A DNA stretch of 53,820 nucleotides from Roseomonas aerilata DSM 19363. GTDB taxonomy: Bacteria; Pseudomonadota; Alphaproteobacteria; Acetobacterales; Acetobacteraceae. The stretch covers positions 1 through 53,820 of the forward strand of contig NZ_JONP01000028.1 in the NCBI RefSeq assembly GCF_000711725.1. The letters run 5' to 3'. The position numbers and the translations under genes are program-made. How positions within the stretch are numbered: position 1 is the stretch's first letter; every line of letters begins with the position of its first letter. Shown piece by piece: positions 16,526 to 25,843 of this stretch. The notes below the pieces were generated by a model. It made no database searches, was not told the origin of the DNA, and saw nothing but the letters and a program-made list of their open reading frames with translations.

Positions 16526-17538
16526 GGGCAGCCGTCATCCGCGAGGTCGGCCCGCCCGAGGTCCTGCGGATGGAGGAGGTGCCGCTTCCGGTGCCTAGCC
16601 CGGGCGAGGTACTGGTGCAGGTCCACGCCGTCTCGGTGAACCGCACGTTGGATCTCGCGGTGCGCGCCGGCACTTATGCGCGGCCCGTGCGCTTCCCGCA
16701 CGTGCTCGGAACCGATCCCTCCGGCATCGTCGTGGCACTCGGCGAGGGTGTCACCTCACGCAAGCTGGGGGACCGGGTCTCCGTCATGGCGCGCCTGCGC
16801 CCTGCGGTTCCCGGGCGGCCGCCGGTGATGCTCGGCGTCGATGTCTGGGGCGGCTACGCTGACTACGTCGCCGTTCCCGCCGAGGCCGCGCGCCCGATCC
16901 CGGACGGGCTGGACTTCCTGCAGGCAACGGTCGTCGCGCGGCACGCCCCGATGGCCTACGGCCTGCTGCGGGACGAGGCGCGGGTTCAGCTAGGCGAGTG
17001 GGTGGTGGTGATGGGCGCAGCGGGCGGTCTCGGCGCCGCCGGGGTGCAGGTGGCCAAGCTGCTCGGCGCCCGCGTCATCGCCGCCGCCGGCGCGCCGGAG
17101 CGCGTGCAGCACGCTCTCGAACTCGGCGCCGAGCACGGCGTGAACTACCGGCAGGAGGACCTGACGGCCCGCGTCCGCGAGATCACCGCCGGCCGCGGCG
17201 CGGACGTCGTGTTCGAGAACATCGCCGACCCCACCCTCTTTCCCCAGGCCTTCCTCAGCCTCGGACGCAACGGGCGGCTGGTGACGGCGGGCGCGCATGG
17301 CGGCGGCACCGTGCCGCTCGATGTGAAGCATCTCTACCTCAGCCGCATCACGGTCATCGGCTCCGCCGTCCACCGCGCCGAGGACGTAGACGAAAGCCTG
17401 CAAGTCGCCGCGCGCGGCGCCTACCGCGTGACCATCGACCGCATCCTGCCGCTGGATGCGGCGGCGGAGGCGCACCGCCTGGTCGCCGATCGCGCGGGGT
17501 TGGGAAAGGTGATGCTAGTGCCCGGGATGGCAAGATAG
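16522..17538 (+). CDS. MDR-family NAD(P)-dependent oxidoreductase
   Basis: A 338-residue medium-chain dehydrogenase/reductase of the quinone-oxidoreductase kind. It starts VRAAVIREVGPPEVLRMEEV, has the GroES-like domain (HVLGTDPSGIV, LGDRVSVMAR) and a Rossmann motif GAAGGLGAAGVQVAKLLGA. The cysteine-rich zinc loop of true alcohol dehydrogenases is absent, so it is probably zinc-free and reduces an enone or quinone with NAD(P)H. The GTG at 16522 overlaps the previous stop by GTGA; the longer frame from 16462 is inside the VOC gene. It ends at the start of a zone of IS debris. Confidence 0.85.
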   Translation: MRAAVIREVGPPEVLRMEEVPLPVPSPGEVLVQVHAVSVNRTLDLAVRAGTYARPVRFPHVLGTDPSGIVVALGEGVTSRKLGDRVSVMARLRPAVPGRPPVMLGVDVWGGYADYVAVPAEAARPIPDGLDFLQATVVARHAPMAYGLLRDEARVQLGEWVVVMGAAGGLGAAGVQVAKLLGARVIAAAGAPERVQHALELGAEHGVNYRQEDLTARVREITAGRGADVVFENIADPTLFPQAFLSLGRNGRLVTAGAHGGGTVPLDVKHLYLSRITVIGSAVHRAEDVDESLQVAARGAYRVTIDRILPLDAAAEAHRLVADRAGLGKVMLVPGMAR

Positions 17539-17640
17539 TTGGCGGCGCGCTGCTCGTAGCGGTTGGCGAAGTACCGCAAGCAGCGGCCAACCTTCCGACA
17601 CCCTCGCCGCGGTACGACGTGCCATCTGGAGCGAGCAGGG
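17527..17640 (-). pseudogene. IS5-like transposase scrap
   Basis: A minus-strand reading of about 33 codons, GCRKVGRCLRYFANRYEQRAANYLA, resembles the C-terminal helix of IS5-type transposases, where RxATRYDxxAxNFLA is common. It overlaps the last codons of the oxidoreductase, so one IS end may have formed that gene's 3' end. Confidence 0.4.
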
Positions 17641-18050
17641 TCTCGGCATGTTCCGGCAATCAGCCGAAGCTGCGAAACTCCCGCCAGCCCTGCGCGAAGG
17701 CATTGCTCATGCCCTCTGCCATGCCGCATGAATGGCCAACCTCGAGCTTAGGATATTTCGTCTGTCACGATCCCGGCCGTTGCGGAGCAAATGCATGATC
17801 AAAGCTATTTGGCGGTGCATATCGCTTGCGAACGACGTGCTTAAACATCCTGAGGCTTTGGCCTCCGAGTTCTGGTGATGGAGGGTAGTGGGTTCCCGTC
17901 CGGACTTGCCGGCGGCCTCGTCTTTGTGTTGTCGCTCTCCTTGGCGCTTTGGAGCATGCTCATCCTGGTGCGGCGGGTGGGCTAAGGCTACAGCCTTATT
18001 TGATGGATGGCCGGGCTCACCAGGTCGTCTAAACAGTGTCGGCATGCAGC
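17641..18050. other. Gene-free debris zone
   Basis: No reading frame here looks like a protein I know. The stretch lies between the IS5-like scrap and the recombinase remnant and is probably decayed mobile DNA. Confidence 0.4.
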
Positions 18051-18251
18051 ATGGAAACGACCAAGAGCGACGAGGTTGCCGAATGGCGAGGCCGTCTTGC
18101 TGATGCATTGCGAGCGTGTCTGGCGGCGGCGGATTGCCTAGCTTCCAGAGACGAGACGCTGAAGTTGCAGGAGCGGGTTCGGGCGCTGGAGGATGAAGGC
18201 TGCGCGAAAGGCTTCATGCCGGCCGGCAATTCCCGCCAAGCACCTCTGTGA
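18051..18251 (+). CDS. Small hypothetical protein, probably helical
   Basis: A 66-residue frame from ATG 18051, METTKSDEVAEWRGRLADALRACLAAADCLASRDETLKLQERVRALEDEG. The charged heptad-like pattern suggests a coiled coil or helical hairpin. The last codons run into the recombinase remnant beginning at 18238, so the natural C-terminus may have been lost. I do not recognise it. Confidence 0.35.
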   Translation: METTKSDEVAEWRGRLADALRACLAAADCLASRDETLKLQERVRALEDEGCAKGFMPAGNSRQAPL

Positions 18252-18335
18252 GACGCGCGAGCTGGCGATCAGCGCGACTATGTGCGGCATCCTCGCCACT
18301 GCAGCAAGCCCTCGCGCCCAGCCGCCGGTGGAGGC
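18238..18335 (+). pseudogene. Tyrosine recombinase remnant
   Basis: About 33 codons, KHLCETRELAISATMCGILA, match the recombinase at 6590-7639 (GHLWETRQPAISATMRGILA). The DNA itself is largely alike (compare 6953-7030). No catalytic domain follows. This is a relic of another copy of that recombinase group. Confidence 0.6.
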
Positions 18336-18366
18336 GCCCGGATCGGCACGACGCTCGCCGTCGCCG

Positions 18367-19356
18367 TCAGTCCGCGTACTGCCCCGCCGCCACAAGCAAG
18401 GGCTTCCAGCGCGCGATCTCCGCGCGCCAAGTGGCCTGTGCCCCGTCCGGCGTGATCCGCTCGCCGGACGCCGGCGTGCTGCCGAGCTCGATCATCCGCC
18501 GCGACACGGTCGCGTCGTTCAGCGTCGCCAACAAGGCGCGGTTCAGCCGCTCCACCACCGGCCGCGGCGTGCCCGCGGGGACGAAGAGCATGTTCCAGCC
18601 GGACATTGTCACGGCCGGCAATCCCGCCTCCGTTGTCGTCGGCACCTCGGGCAAGGCGACCGTGCGCGTGGCCCCGGTGATGGCGTAGCCGCGGACCGCC
18701 CCCGCCCGGATCTGCTCGGAGTTGTTCGTTGTCTGGTCACAGCTCAGGTCCAGCCGGCCACCCAACAGATCGTTCATCATCGGTCCGTTGCCACGGTAGG
18801 GCACGATCGTCACCGTTGTCCCGACCGCCGCGATGAGCAGCAGGGAGCACAGATGGCTCGTTGAGCCGATCCCTGCGTTGCCGAGGTTGAGGCGCGGTCC
18901 TTCGCGCCGGATCATTGTCACGAGTTCTGCAAGCGTCGCCGCCGGAAAGTCGCGTCGCGCAATGACCGACATCGGCACCTCGTTCACCATCCCGATCGCC
19001 TGGAGCGCCGTCGGGTCGAAAGACAGGGTCCGATAGAGCGTTGGGATAATCGCCTGGGCGAGGCTGCCGAACAGGATGACATGGCCATCTGGACGGGCGG
19101 CGGCGACGCGGGCCTGCCCGATGGAGCCACCGGCGCCGGACGCGTTCTCCACCACCACGGGTTGGCCGAGATCGGCGCCGAGAGAGGGGGCGATGAGGCG
19201 GGCGATCACGTCGGCCGGCCCGCCGGGCGCGAACCCGACGACCATGGTCACTGGGCGCGTTGGGAAAGCCGGAGGCACCCCCTGCGCGAACGAGCTGCCC
19301 ATAGGGCTCATGGCGAGCGTGGCCCCGAGCAGGCCACGGCGTACCGTCCTCAGCAT
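18367..19356 (-). CDS. Bug/TctC-family periplasmic binding protein (3 of 7)
   Basis: A 329-residue Bug receptor with signal peptide MLRTVRRGLLGATLAMSPMGSSFAQ. Core motifs are RPVTMVVGFAPGGPADVIAR, LGQPVVVENASGAGGSIG, RPDGHVILFG and VTIVPYRGNGPMMNDLLGG. GGGAGAG lies just before the ATG at 19356; the frame upstream of it (to 19710) is not part of the protein. It stands alone, with mobile debris on the left and 745 bp without a gene on the right. No transport partners are adjacent. Confidence 0.88.
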   Translation of the reverse strand: MLRTVRRGLLGATLAMSPMGSSFAQGVPPAFPTRPVTMVVGFAPGGPADVIARLIAPSLGADLGQPVVVENASGAGGSIGQARVAAARPDGHVILFGSLAQAIIPTLYRTLSFDPTALQAIGMVNEVPMSVIARRDFPAATLAELVTMIRREGPRLNLGNAGIGSTSHLCSLLLIAAVGTTVTIVPYRGNGPMMNDLLGGRLDLSCDQTTNNSEQIRAGAVRGYAITGATRTVALPEVPTTTEAGLPAVTMSGWNMLFVPAGTPRPVVERLNRALLATLNDATVSRRMIELGSTPASGERITPDGAQATWRAEIARWKPLLVAAGQYAD

Positions 19357-20101
19357 CGTTTCTCTCCCGGTGTGTCGGTGGCGAGGTTCACAGCATCCGC
19401 GTCGGCTGCAAAGAGGCGCCGACCACACTGCTTGAGGAGGTTTGAGTCCGTCCCACCTAGGCTTCGTCGTCCAACCCGGGCGAAAAGTGGTGGTGGAGGG
19501 GGCGCACGTAGCCGGGGCAGCGGCCGGTTGCCCGTTGGCAACTCCAATGGCCAGCTCCTGCTTCGGTCCGACGGCAGCCCGCACTGTCTCAGACGCGACG
19601 CAAAGGAGCGGGGCATGTTCAAGGTACCCACAAGATGCCAGTGTCCGTAGCCCTACCGGCCGCACTGCTCGCGTCCGCTTCGTTAGACGTTTGGACGCGG
19701 ACCGCAGCACCGACTCACGTGGGGGTCGGCACCACCGAGCCGCAGGCGCGGAAGGTCAGGGCTGTCGCTGGTCACGATACGCACGCTCCTCCGATTCCAG
19801 GCCGCCGGCACCGTCGTTGTTCGCCGAAATGCGGAGCGCTCCAGCCGGTACCCAACGCGTCTCCTTCAGGGCAGCCGCAATGTCCGGCGTGAGCACCTCT
19901 CCGGCGATGGGCAGCTGAAAACCCTCCCTGCCCTTCATGAGCATCGCGTGGCGACCATGCTGTGTTTTCGACAAGCGAGGCTAGCTGGTATGAAGAGACA
20001 AGCAGACAAGCGAGCCGGAACGAGCCGCACCATGCTGCGCCACGCTCGAACCTGGAGACCCGTATGAACGACCGTGAACGCCGAACCCCAGGGACCGGCG
20101 G
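19357..20101. other. 745-bp stretch without a supported gene
   Basis: I see no gene I can defend. The best open frame is on the minus strand, 19756-19974 (72 codons, MSKTQHGRHAMLMKGREGFQLPIAG...), of unknown nature; it could be the tail of a lost gene. Promoters for the Bug gene (leftward) and the dehydrogenase (rightward) should lie here. Confidence 0.4.
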
Positions 20102-21058
20102 GTGACCGGTCGGATCCGCGTCGCGATCATCAACGACCACGCGGGCCTAGCGCGCGAGGCTGCGGACTGGTCGTCTCTGCCGGACGGCGTGGAGGTGCAG
20201 GTCCACGCCGGCCGGATCGATGATCCTGCTGCGACGCTCGCGGGAAATGCCGTTGTTGTCACTGCGCGGGAGGAGACGCGGTTCGACGCGGCCCTTCTCG
20301 ACCGACTCCCCGATCTCCGGCTCCTCGTCACCCACGGGATGAATAACGCTGCGCTCGACTTGGCGGCGCTTCGCGCCCACGGTGTCACCGTCTGCGGTAC
20401 AACCCTCGGCGACCCCAGCGCGACGGTCGAGCTCGCCTGGGCCCTCATCCTCGGCCTTGCGCGCCATGTCCCTGCGGAGGATCGTGCGATCCGGGCCGGC
20501 GGCTGGGGTGCGGGGCTCGGCCGGAGCCTCTCCGGGCAGCGCCTCGGCGTGCTCGGGCTCGGTACACTCGGCGCCGGAGTCGCCCGGGTCGGCCTAGCCT
20601 TCGGGATGGAGGTTGCAGCCTGGAGCGAAAACCTCACTGCCGCTCGATGCGCCGAGGTCGGCGTGCACCACGTGACGCGAAATGCCCTCTTCGCGGAATC
20701 AGACGTGTTGAGCATCCATCTCCGCTTTTCCCCGCGCTCCCGCGGCCTCGTCGGCGCGGCGGAGATCGGCCGGATGCCGCCGGAAGCGCTACTCATAAAC
20801 ACTGCCCGCGGCCCGATTGTGGACGAGGCCGCGCTGATCGCCGCCCTGCGCACGGGCACCATCGGCGGCGCGGGCCTCGATGTGTTCGAGGCGGAACCCC
20901 TGCCACTGGACCACCCGTTGCGGGGGATGCCGAATGTACTCCTTACCTCCCACGTTGGCGGCCGGACGCGGGAGAACCTCCTGGCCCGCTACCGTGATGC
21001 CTTCGAGGATGTCCGTGCCTGGCTCGCGGGCGCCCCTGTCCGAGTGATAACAGGGTGA
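20102..21058 (+). CDS. D-isomer-specific 2-hydroxyacid dehydrogenase
   Basis: A 318-residue NAD-dependent dehydrogenase that interconverts 2-oxo acids and D-2-hydroxy acids. The Rossmann motif is LGVLGLGTLGAGVARVGLAFG (about 148-168). Catalytic residues sit in the three standard motifs: Arg236 in INTARGPIVDE, Glu265 in DVFEAEPLP and His284 in LTSHVGG. The signature IHLRFSPRSRG is present. The start is GTG at 20102. The family includes phosphoglycerate and hydroxypyruvate dehydrogenases; the substrate here is open. No ACT domain follows, so it is not a regulated SerA. Confidence 0.9.
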   Translation: MTGRIRVAIINDHAGLAREAADWSSLPDGVEVQVHAGRIDDPAATLAGNAVVVTAREETRFDAALLDRLPDLRLLVTHGMNNAALDLAALRAHGVTVCGTTLGDPSATVELAWALILGLARHVPAEDRAIRAGGWGAGLGRSLSGQRLGVLGLGTLGAGVARVGLAFGMEVAAWSENLTAARCAEVGVHHVTRNALFAESDVLSIHLRFSPRSRGLVGAAEIGRMPPEALLINTARGPIVDEAALIAALRTGTIGGAGLDVFEAEPLPLDHPLRGMPNVLLTSHVGGRTRENLLARYRDAFEDVRAWLAGAPVRVITG

Positions 21059-21159
21059 TGTGCCCGCCGCAGGCCATGCAGAACTCCGCGATTACTGCCA
21101 CGAGACTGCGTTGGATGGCACTACCTTGCAGGCGCAGTAGGCCCTGGGCTGGTCCGCAT

Positions 21160-22111
21160 TTACATGTTGCGGACATACTCCGGCCGTCCGAGTTCGAGCA
21201 TGCGATCGAGTGCGCGGACGGCGATGGACACCTCCGTCGCGCGGCGCCCGTCGGCAAACGAGTGCAGTCCATCACCGATAACCTGCTTGAAGCGTACGCT
21301 ATCCGCCTTGGCCAGGGCACTCGGCACAGCATTGGAGCGGGATGGAACGATCACGGTGGCTCCAGGATACCGCGCCGCCACCTCACAGTAGGCGGCGTCC
21401 TGGTCGTAGGCGCCATCGGCGGTGAATCAGGCGATTGAGTTCGTGATTTGCTCGAACAGAGGCCTGAACTGCAAGGCAGCATCGACGCCGCTCATCGTCA
21501 GGGTGGGCGCGACGATCCGCCCCGTGTTGGCATCCACGCCGATGTGCAGCTTGCGCCACGGCCGGCGCGTCCTGCTCTCGTGCTTCTGGACCGGCTACTC
21601 GCCTAGGCCACATAGCTGCAGGCTCGTGCTGCCGAGGATCAGATGTATGGGTTGGGTGCCCGACTAGCGCTCCTGCACCTCCAAACGTCTCGGCCCGGCG
21701 GCTGAGGGTGGTATGGCCCGGCACCGGCAGGTCGAAACCGAGCAGGGCGATGATAGAGCCGATCAAGCCTTCAGTTTGGCGCAAGGTCAGGCGGAACACG
21801 GTCCGAAGCGTCGGGGCCGTGGAGATGGCCAGCGCCGAGTAGCGTCGTTGCCCGCCCCGCGTGGTCCGGGGCTCAGCCTTCGACGCCGCAGTCGCCGCAT
21901 CGGTGAACCACACGGTCAAACTGCCACGCCCGCGCAGGGCTGCATCGTACTCCGCCCAGTTCGTCGCCCGGAGCTGCTGCTTCGGAATGCGGTGACGACG
22001 CTCGGCATTGGCCTTGAATGGCAATCATCGCTCTCCTGGAGGATGACGGGCCATCGGTCCCTCAGGAACCTAACCCACCCGAACCGCTAGACCGATCCGT
22101 CCACCACAGTG
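21160..22111 (-). mobile_element. IS5-family element, decayed (copy 1)
   Basis: The transposase begins at ATG 22024 (MPFKANAERRHRIPKQQLRATNWAEYDAALRGRG) and is intact to PVPGHTTLSRRA. The frame then changes more than once before the C-terminal part, VIVPSRSNAVPSALAKADSVRFKQVIGDGLHSFADGRRATEVSIAVRALDRMLELG, ending at 21160. The upstream non-coding part aligns with the other copy from the sequence CACTGTGGTG, which marks the probable left end at about 22111. It is inactive. The region 21059-21159 contains nothing else recognisable. Confidence 0.75.
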
Positions 22112-22149
22112 CTTCTATCTGTGCGCTCTAGCGGAACATCTGATCGCCC

Positions 22150-22563
22150 TCAGTCCTTATGCTCGGCGAGCACGGGACGCGTCTCGCCGGTCTCGACGAG
22201 GGTACGGGTGGCGTCCACGCGGGCGTAGATCCAGAGGATCTTCATCCCCTCGGTGTTCGAGGCATTGATGAAACGGTGTGGCACGCCCTCGGGGATCCAT
22301 GAGATGTCACCGGCCTTGATCTCGTGTTGCTCCCCGTCGATCTCCGCAACAGCATTTCCCTCCAGCAGGAGAACGCTCTCCTCGCAGTTATGCGTGTGGA
22401 GTGGGATTGCGGCGCCCGGGCCGAAGATCGTCATGCCGTTGAGAAAGCTCTTCGCGCCGATCTTCGGGCCGATGAGAGGGATGGTCTTCGCTCCGCCGCC
22501 GCGCTCGTATGCCTTCATCTCGTCTGGGTAGAGCACCACACCCTTGGGGGTCTCGGTCGTCAT
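22150..22563 (-). CDS. Single-domain cupin protein
   Basis: A 137-residue small beta-barrel protein. The metal site of cupin motif 1 is complete: His56, His58 and Glu62 in PLHTHNCEESVLLLEG. His96 of motif 2 is in PEGVPHRFIN. Such proteins bind Fe, Mn or Zn and act as dioxygenases, isomerases or small-molecule sensors. The ATG at 22563 has GGAAG five bases upstream; the longer frame (to 22674) lacks cupin sequence. It stands between an IS5 wreck and a Bug gene. The substrate is unknown. Confidence 0.82.
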   Translation of the reverse strand: MTTETPKGVVLYPDEMKAYERGGGAKTIPLIGPKIGAKSFLNGMTIFGPGAAIPLHTHNCEESVLLLEGNAVAEIDGEQHEIKAGDISWIPEGVPHRFINASNTEGMKILWIYARVDATRTLVETGETRPVLAEHKD

Positions 22564-22908
22564 TGTCACTTCCTTCTTATTAGTCCGAGGGATATTGGCA
22601 AGTTGTTCGTCGAGCGTGCGAGTTTGGCCGCGTAACCGAAGCGGCAGCAATATCAGAGGACTGTTCGCACGCATGTTTCCTGCCGCCAGGTTCGGAAAGT
22701 CTTGGTCTGAGTGCGCCGGACCTTGCCGGCTGACATCAGGTGCCGGCGGCGGGGTTCAACGTGGCGACGGACGAGGTGAAGAGCGGGGGGCGGCCTAAGC
22801 TGCCCTCAAGCATCCCTCAAATCACACCTGCGCACCGCGGCGCAAACTCTGCCGGGATGTGGCAGTGCATAGCGTAAGTGGGTGCAACGGCACCGACCCA
22901 CCGCCCGC
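22564..22908. other. Intergenic region upstream of the cupin gene
   Basis: 345 bp with no convincing gene. It should hold the cupin promoter, and it follows the stop of the Bug gene at 22909. No clear operator or terminator was seen. Confidence 0.35.
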
Positions 22909-23889
22909 TCAGTTAAGCTGGATGTTGAACTCGCGTGTCAGCGCGCTCCAGCGCGCGACGTCCTCGGCCAGGTAGATCGCGAAGGCGGCTGGGCTGTCGC
23001 TTGGCGTCGCGCGCACGGCCTGCCGATTCAGAGCAGCCAGCACCTCCGGGTCACGCAGGATGGACACGACATGGCGGTGCAGCGCGACGATCAGGCCGTC
23101 AGGCGTGCCGACTGGGGCGAAGAGCCCGTTCCAAAGGGTGGTGACAAGGTCCGGGAAGCCCGCCTCGACCGTCGTCGGTGTGTCCGGGTAGCTCGCGAGG
23201 CGCTCGCGCGCGACGATGGCCAGCGGCCGCAGGCGCCCTGCCTCGATGTGCGGGGCCGCCGCGGACACGTTGAACTCGGTGATCTGCGCATCGCCGCGCA
23301 ACATGACCGGGACAATCTCACCTGCGCCCCGCAGCGGCAGGTGGACGAGGTTGATGCCGGCGCGCCGGGCGAAGGTCTCGAGGTCGATGTGCTGGTAGGA
23401 GCCGACCCCGGCGGAAGCGTAGACCAGCGGCTTGGGGCTGGCCTTGGCGCGCGCGACGAAGTCGGCGAGAGAGGTGGCGGGATACTCGGCGGGCGCCAGG
23501 AAGAACTGAGGCGCCTCGATCAGGTTCGTGATCGGCACCAGCCCGCGGGAGGGAACGAGCGCCCGCTCCGGCGCCGCCATGGCCGAGTTGATGGCGTGGG
23601 TGGACACGTTGTTGACGATCAACGTGTGCCCGTCAGGCCTCTCGCGCATCACGTAGTCATTGGCAATCCAGCCATTCGCACCGGGCCTGTTCTCCACAAC
23701 GACGTTGCCGCCGATGAGCTTCGACAAGGGATCGGCGATCACTCGCGCAATAAGGTCGGTCGTGCCACCGGGCACGAGCGGGACGATCAGACGCACCGGG
23801 CGGGACGGCCACGCCTGCGCACGGGCCGTGCGCGCCCCTGCCGCCAGGGCTGCGGCACCCAGCAGCAGGCGTCGTGTGGTGTGGGTCAT
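22909..23889 (-). CDS. Bug/TctC-family periplasmic binding protein (4 of 7)
   Basis: A 326-residue Bug receptor: signal peptide MTHTTRRLLLGAAALAAGARTARAQ, then RPVRLIVPLVPGGTTDLIARV, IGGNVVVENRPGANGWIANDYV, RPDGHTLI and VHLPLRGAGEIVPVML. GGAGGAAA precedes the ATG. It is the second gene of a leftward pair with Bug gene 5 (59-bp gap), downstream of the GntR-controlled divergent region. Two receptors in tandem suggest related ligands or a duplication, although they are clearly different in sequence. Confidence 0.9.
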   Translation of the reverse strand: MTHTTRRLLLGAAALAAGARTARAQAWPSRPVRLIVPLVPGGTTDLIARVIADPLSKLIGGNVVVENRPGANGWIANDYVMRERPDGHTLIVNNVSTHAINSAMAAPERALVPSRGLVPITNLIEAPQFFLAPAEYPATSLADFVARAKASPKPLVYASAGVGSYQHIDLETFARRAGINLVHLPLRGAGEIVPVMLRGDAQITEFNVSAAAPHIEAGRLRPLAIVARERLASYPDTPTTVEAGFPDLVTTLWNGLFAPVGTPDGLIVALHRHVVSILRDPEVLAALNRQAVRATPSDSPAAFAIYLAEDVARWSALTREFNIQLN

Positions 23890-23948
23890 GTCCGTTTCCT
23901 CCCGATGCGGTCCACCCCCAGCTCTCCGGTCGTTGCGGGGCGGTGCGT

Positions 23949-24923
23949 CTATTCCATGCGGATGCCGGCAGCGCGGATGATCTCGCCCATCCTCGCGTAG
24001 TCCTGCGCCAATGCCGCGCCGAACTCCTCTGGCGTGTTGCCGACCACCTCGTATCCCAGCTCTTCCAGGCGACTTCGGATCGCCGGCGCCGCCAGCGTCT
24101 CGCGAAGGGCTGCGCTTAGGCGGGCCACGATCGCGGGCGACGTTCCGGCGGGGGCGAGGAAAGCGCCCCACGTGAAGAAGCTAAAACCTGGCAGGGCCTC
24201 CGCCACCGTCGGCGTGTCGGGGAAAGAGGAGAGTCGCGCGGGGCCGGCGGTGGCGAGCATGCGGAGCTGCCCGTCCCGAACGTAGGCGTTGGGCGTGGGC
24301 AGGCCGAAGAAGCCGTAGGGCACCTCGCCCGCCGTGACGGCGACGAGGGCGGGCGTCGCGCCGCGGTAGGAGATGTGGTTCATCCGCACGCCCGCGGCGT
24401 TCAACAGCATCTCCATGGCGATCTGCTGCGGGCTGCCGGAGCCGCCGGAGGCGTAGTCGATCGCGCCCGGCCTGGCGCGCGCCTCGGCGATCAGCCCCGC
24501 CACATCCCGTGCCGGGGCGGAGGGATGCGCGACGAGGCCCCAGCGGATGCGCACGATCTGGCCAATCGGCGCGAGGTCCTTCCGCGGGTCGTAACCAGCC
24601 GCCGGATTGATGTTCGGCAGCGCCGTGACCACCGCGTCGTTGACGGCGAGCAGCGTGTAGCCGTCCGGCGCGGCGCGCGCCCCGGCACGCATGCCGACGA
24701 GGCCGGAAGCGCCGGTCTGGTTCTCGATCACCAGACGTTGCCCGAGCAGCTCGCTCATCCGCTCCGTTACGATGCGGACGACAACGTCCACGGCACTGCC
24801 GGCTGCCAGGGGCTCGATTACGCGGATGGGCCGTTCGGGATAGGGAGCCTGGGCGGAGGCGCTGGCCACTGAGAGGGCCATCATCGCCGCGGCCAGCAGC
24901 CACCGCCCTGTCCTGCCCGCCAT
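23949..24923 (-). CDS. Bug/TctC-family periplasmic binding protein (5 of 7)
   Basis: A 324-residue Bug receptor: signal peptide MAGRTGRWLLAAAMMALSVASASAQ, then YPERPIRVIEPLAAGSAVDVVV. The usual PxxPGG turn is altered to EPLAAGS, so the ligand loop may differ. LGQRLVIENQTGASGLVG, APDGYTLL and MNHISYRGATPAL follow. It is divergent from the GntR regulator; the candidate operator at 24962-24976 lies in its promoter region. It probably forms a unit with Bug gene 4. Confidence 0.9.
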   Translation of the reverse strand: MAGRTGRWLLAAAMMALSVASASAQAPYPERPIRVIEPLAAGSAVDVVVRIVTERMSELLGQRLVIENQTGASGLVGMRAGARAAPDGYTLLAVNDAVVTALPNINPAAGYDPRKDLAPIGQIVRIRWGLVAHPSAPARDVAGLIAEARARPGAIDYASGGSGSPQQIAMEMLLNAAGVRMNHISYRGATPALVAVTAGEVPYGFFGLPTPNAYVRDGQLRMLATAGPARLSSFPDTPTVAEALPGFSFFTWGAFLAPAGTSPAIVARLSAALRETLAAPAIRSRLEELGYEVVGNTPEEFGAALAQDYARMGEIIRAAGIRME

Positions 24924-24961
24924 CCTGTTCCCTCCGTCACGGCGCATCCGCCGCATTTGCT

Positions 24962-24976
24962 TTATAACGACATAAG
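24962..24976. promoter_or_regulatory. Candidate GntR operator, site A
   Basis: TTATAACGACATAAG, an A+T-rich near-palindrome (TTAT-N6-ATAA) between the divergent GntR and Bug genes. Its reverse complement matches site B at 25844-25858 in 11 of 15 positions. Both sites sit in promoters expected to be controlled by this regulator. Confidence 0.5.
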
Positions 24977-25016
24977 ACCTATTCACCGACGAGTTTGTCA
25001 AGAACGGGAAACGCGG

Positions 25017-25823
25017 GTGAGCCAGCCGGAGGGACAGGCGGAGGAACGGGCGGCAGCGGAAGCCCCACCGCCACTGCGGCCGCTGCGAGGCGGTGCCGCC
25101 ATTCCCCGCTGGCTGCAGTTGAAACACGCACTGCGGGATCACCTAAGCTTCGACCTCAGCCCCGGAGACCGCATCCCGACCGAGGCGGAAATCGGTGCGC
25201 ATTACGGCCTATCGCGGATTACGGTGCGGCAGGCCGTGACCTCTCTGGTGGACGAGGGGCTGCTGCACCGCCAGCAGGGCCGCGGCACCTTCGTGCGCCT
25301 GGCTCGGCGGGAGGCGCCGCTGCAGAACCCCGGGCACTTTTTGTCCAGCGCCTTCGACGAGGGGCCGCCCGGCGCCGTGCGGATCCACGCCGCTGAGACA
25401 GTGCCCGCGCCGAACTGGGTGGCTTCCCGCTTGGAGATCGCGACCGACGCGCCGGCGCACAAGATCCGCCGGCTGCTGGAGCGCGATGGCAGGCCGGTCG
25501 CAATCCGCACAAGCTTCGTGCCCCTGACGTTGGCGCCGGACCTGCTAAGCGTTGATCTCTCGCCGCCGCTGCACCTCGTGCTGGAGGAGGTGTTCGGCTT
25601 GATCGCCCGGGAGGCGCAGGAGCGGATCGAGGTGATTCGGGCCGACTCCTTCCGCGCGCGGCTGCTGACAATCGCCGAGCACGAGCCGCTGGTGATGACG
25701 GAGCGCGTGGCCGCGGATGCGCTGGGGCAAGCGATCGAGTGCACGCGGACCTATTACCGCGCCGACGGCTTCTCCTTCACTCGCACGCTTCGCCGGGATG
25801 AAGTCCACGCCGTCCGATCTTGA
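25017..25823 (+). CDS. GntR-family transcriptional regulator (HutC type)
   Basis: A 268-residue regulator with an N-terminal winged helix and a C-terminal UTRA-like effector domain. The DNA-binding part reads ALRDHLSFDLSPGDRIPTEAEIGAHYGLSRITVRQAVTSLVDEGLLHRQQGRGTFV, a textbook GntR signature. The effector domain includes KIRRLLERDGRPVAIRTSFVP and ends TRTYYRADGFSFTRTLRRDE. The GTG at 25017 is chosen over the ATG at 24957 because the shorter form leaves the divergent promoter free and fits the family. It probably represses the Bug pair and the amidohydrolase operon, released by their substrate. Confidence 0.85.
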   Translation: MSQPEGQAEERAAAEAPPPLRPLRGGAAIPRWLQLKHALRDHLSFDLSPGDRIPTEAEIGAHYGLSRITVRQAVTSLVDEGLLHRQQGRGTFVRLARREAPLQNPGHFLSSAFDEGPPGAVRIHAAETVPAPNWVASRLEIATDAPAHKIRRLLERDGRPVAIRTSFVPLTLAPDLLSVDLSPPLHLVLEEVFGLIAREAQERIEVIRADSFRARLLTIAEHEPLVMTERVAADALGQAIECTRTYYRADGFSFTRTLRRDEVHAVRS

Positions 25824-25843
25824 CCGGTCGCGGAAGAATTCAT

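Noticed and set aside
17707..18108. 133-codon minus-strand ORF
   Set aside because: No motif or start signal; lies in mobile debris.
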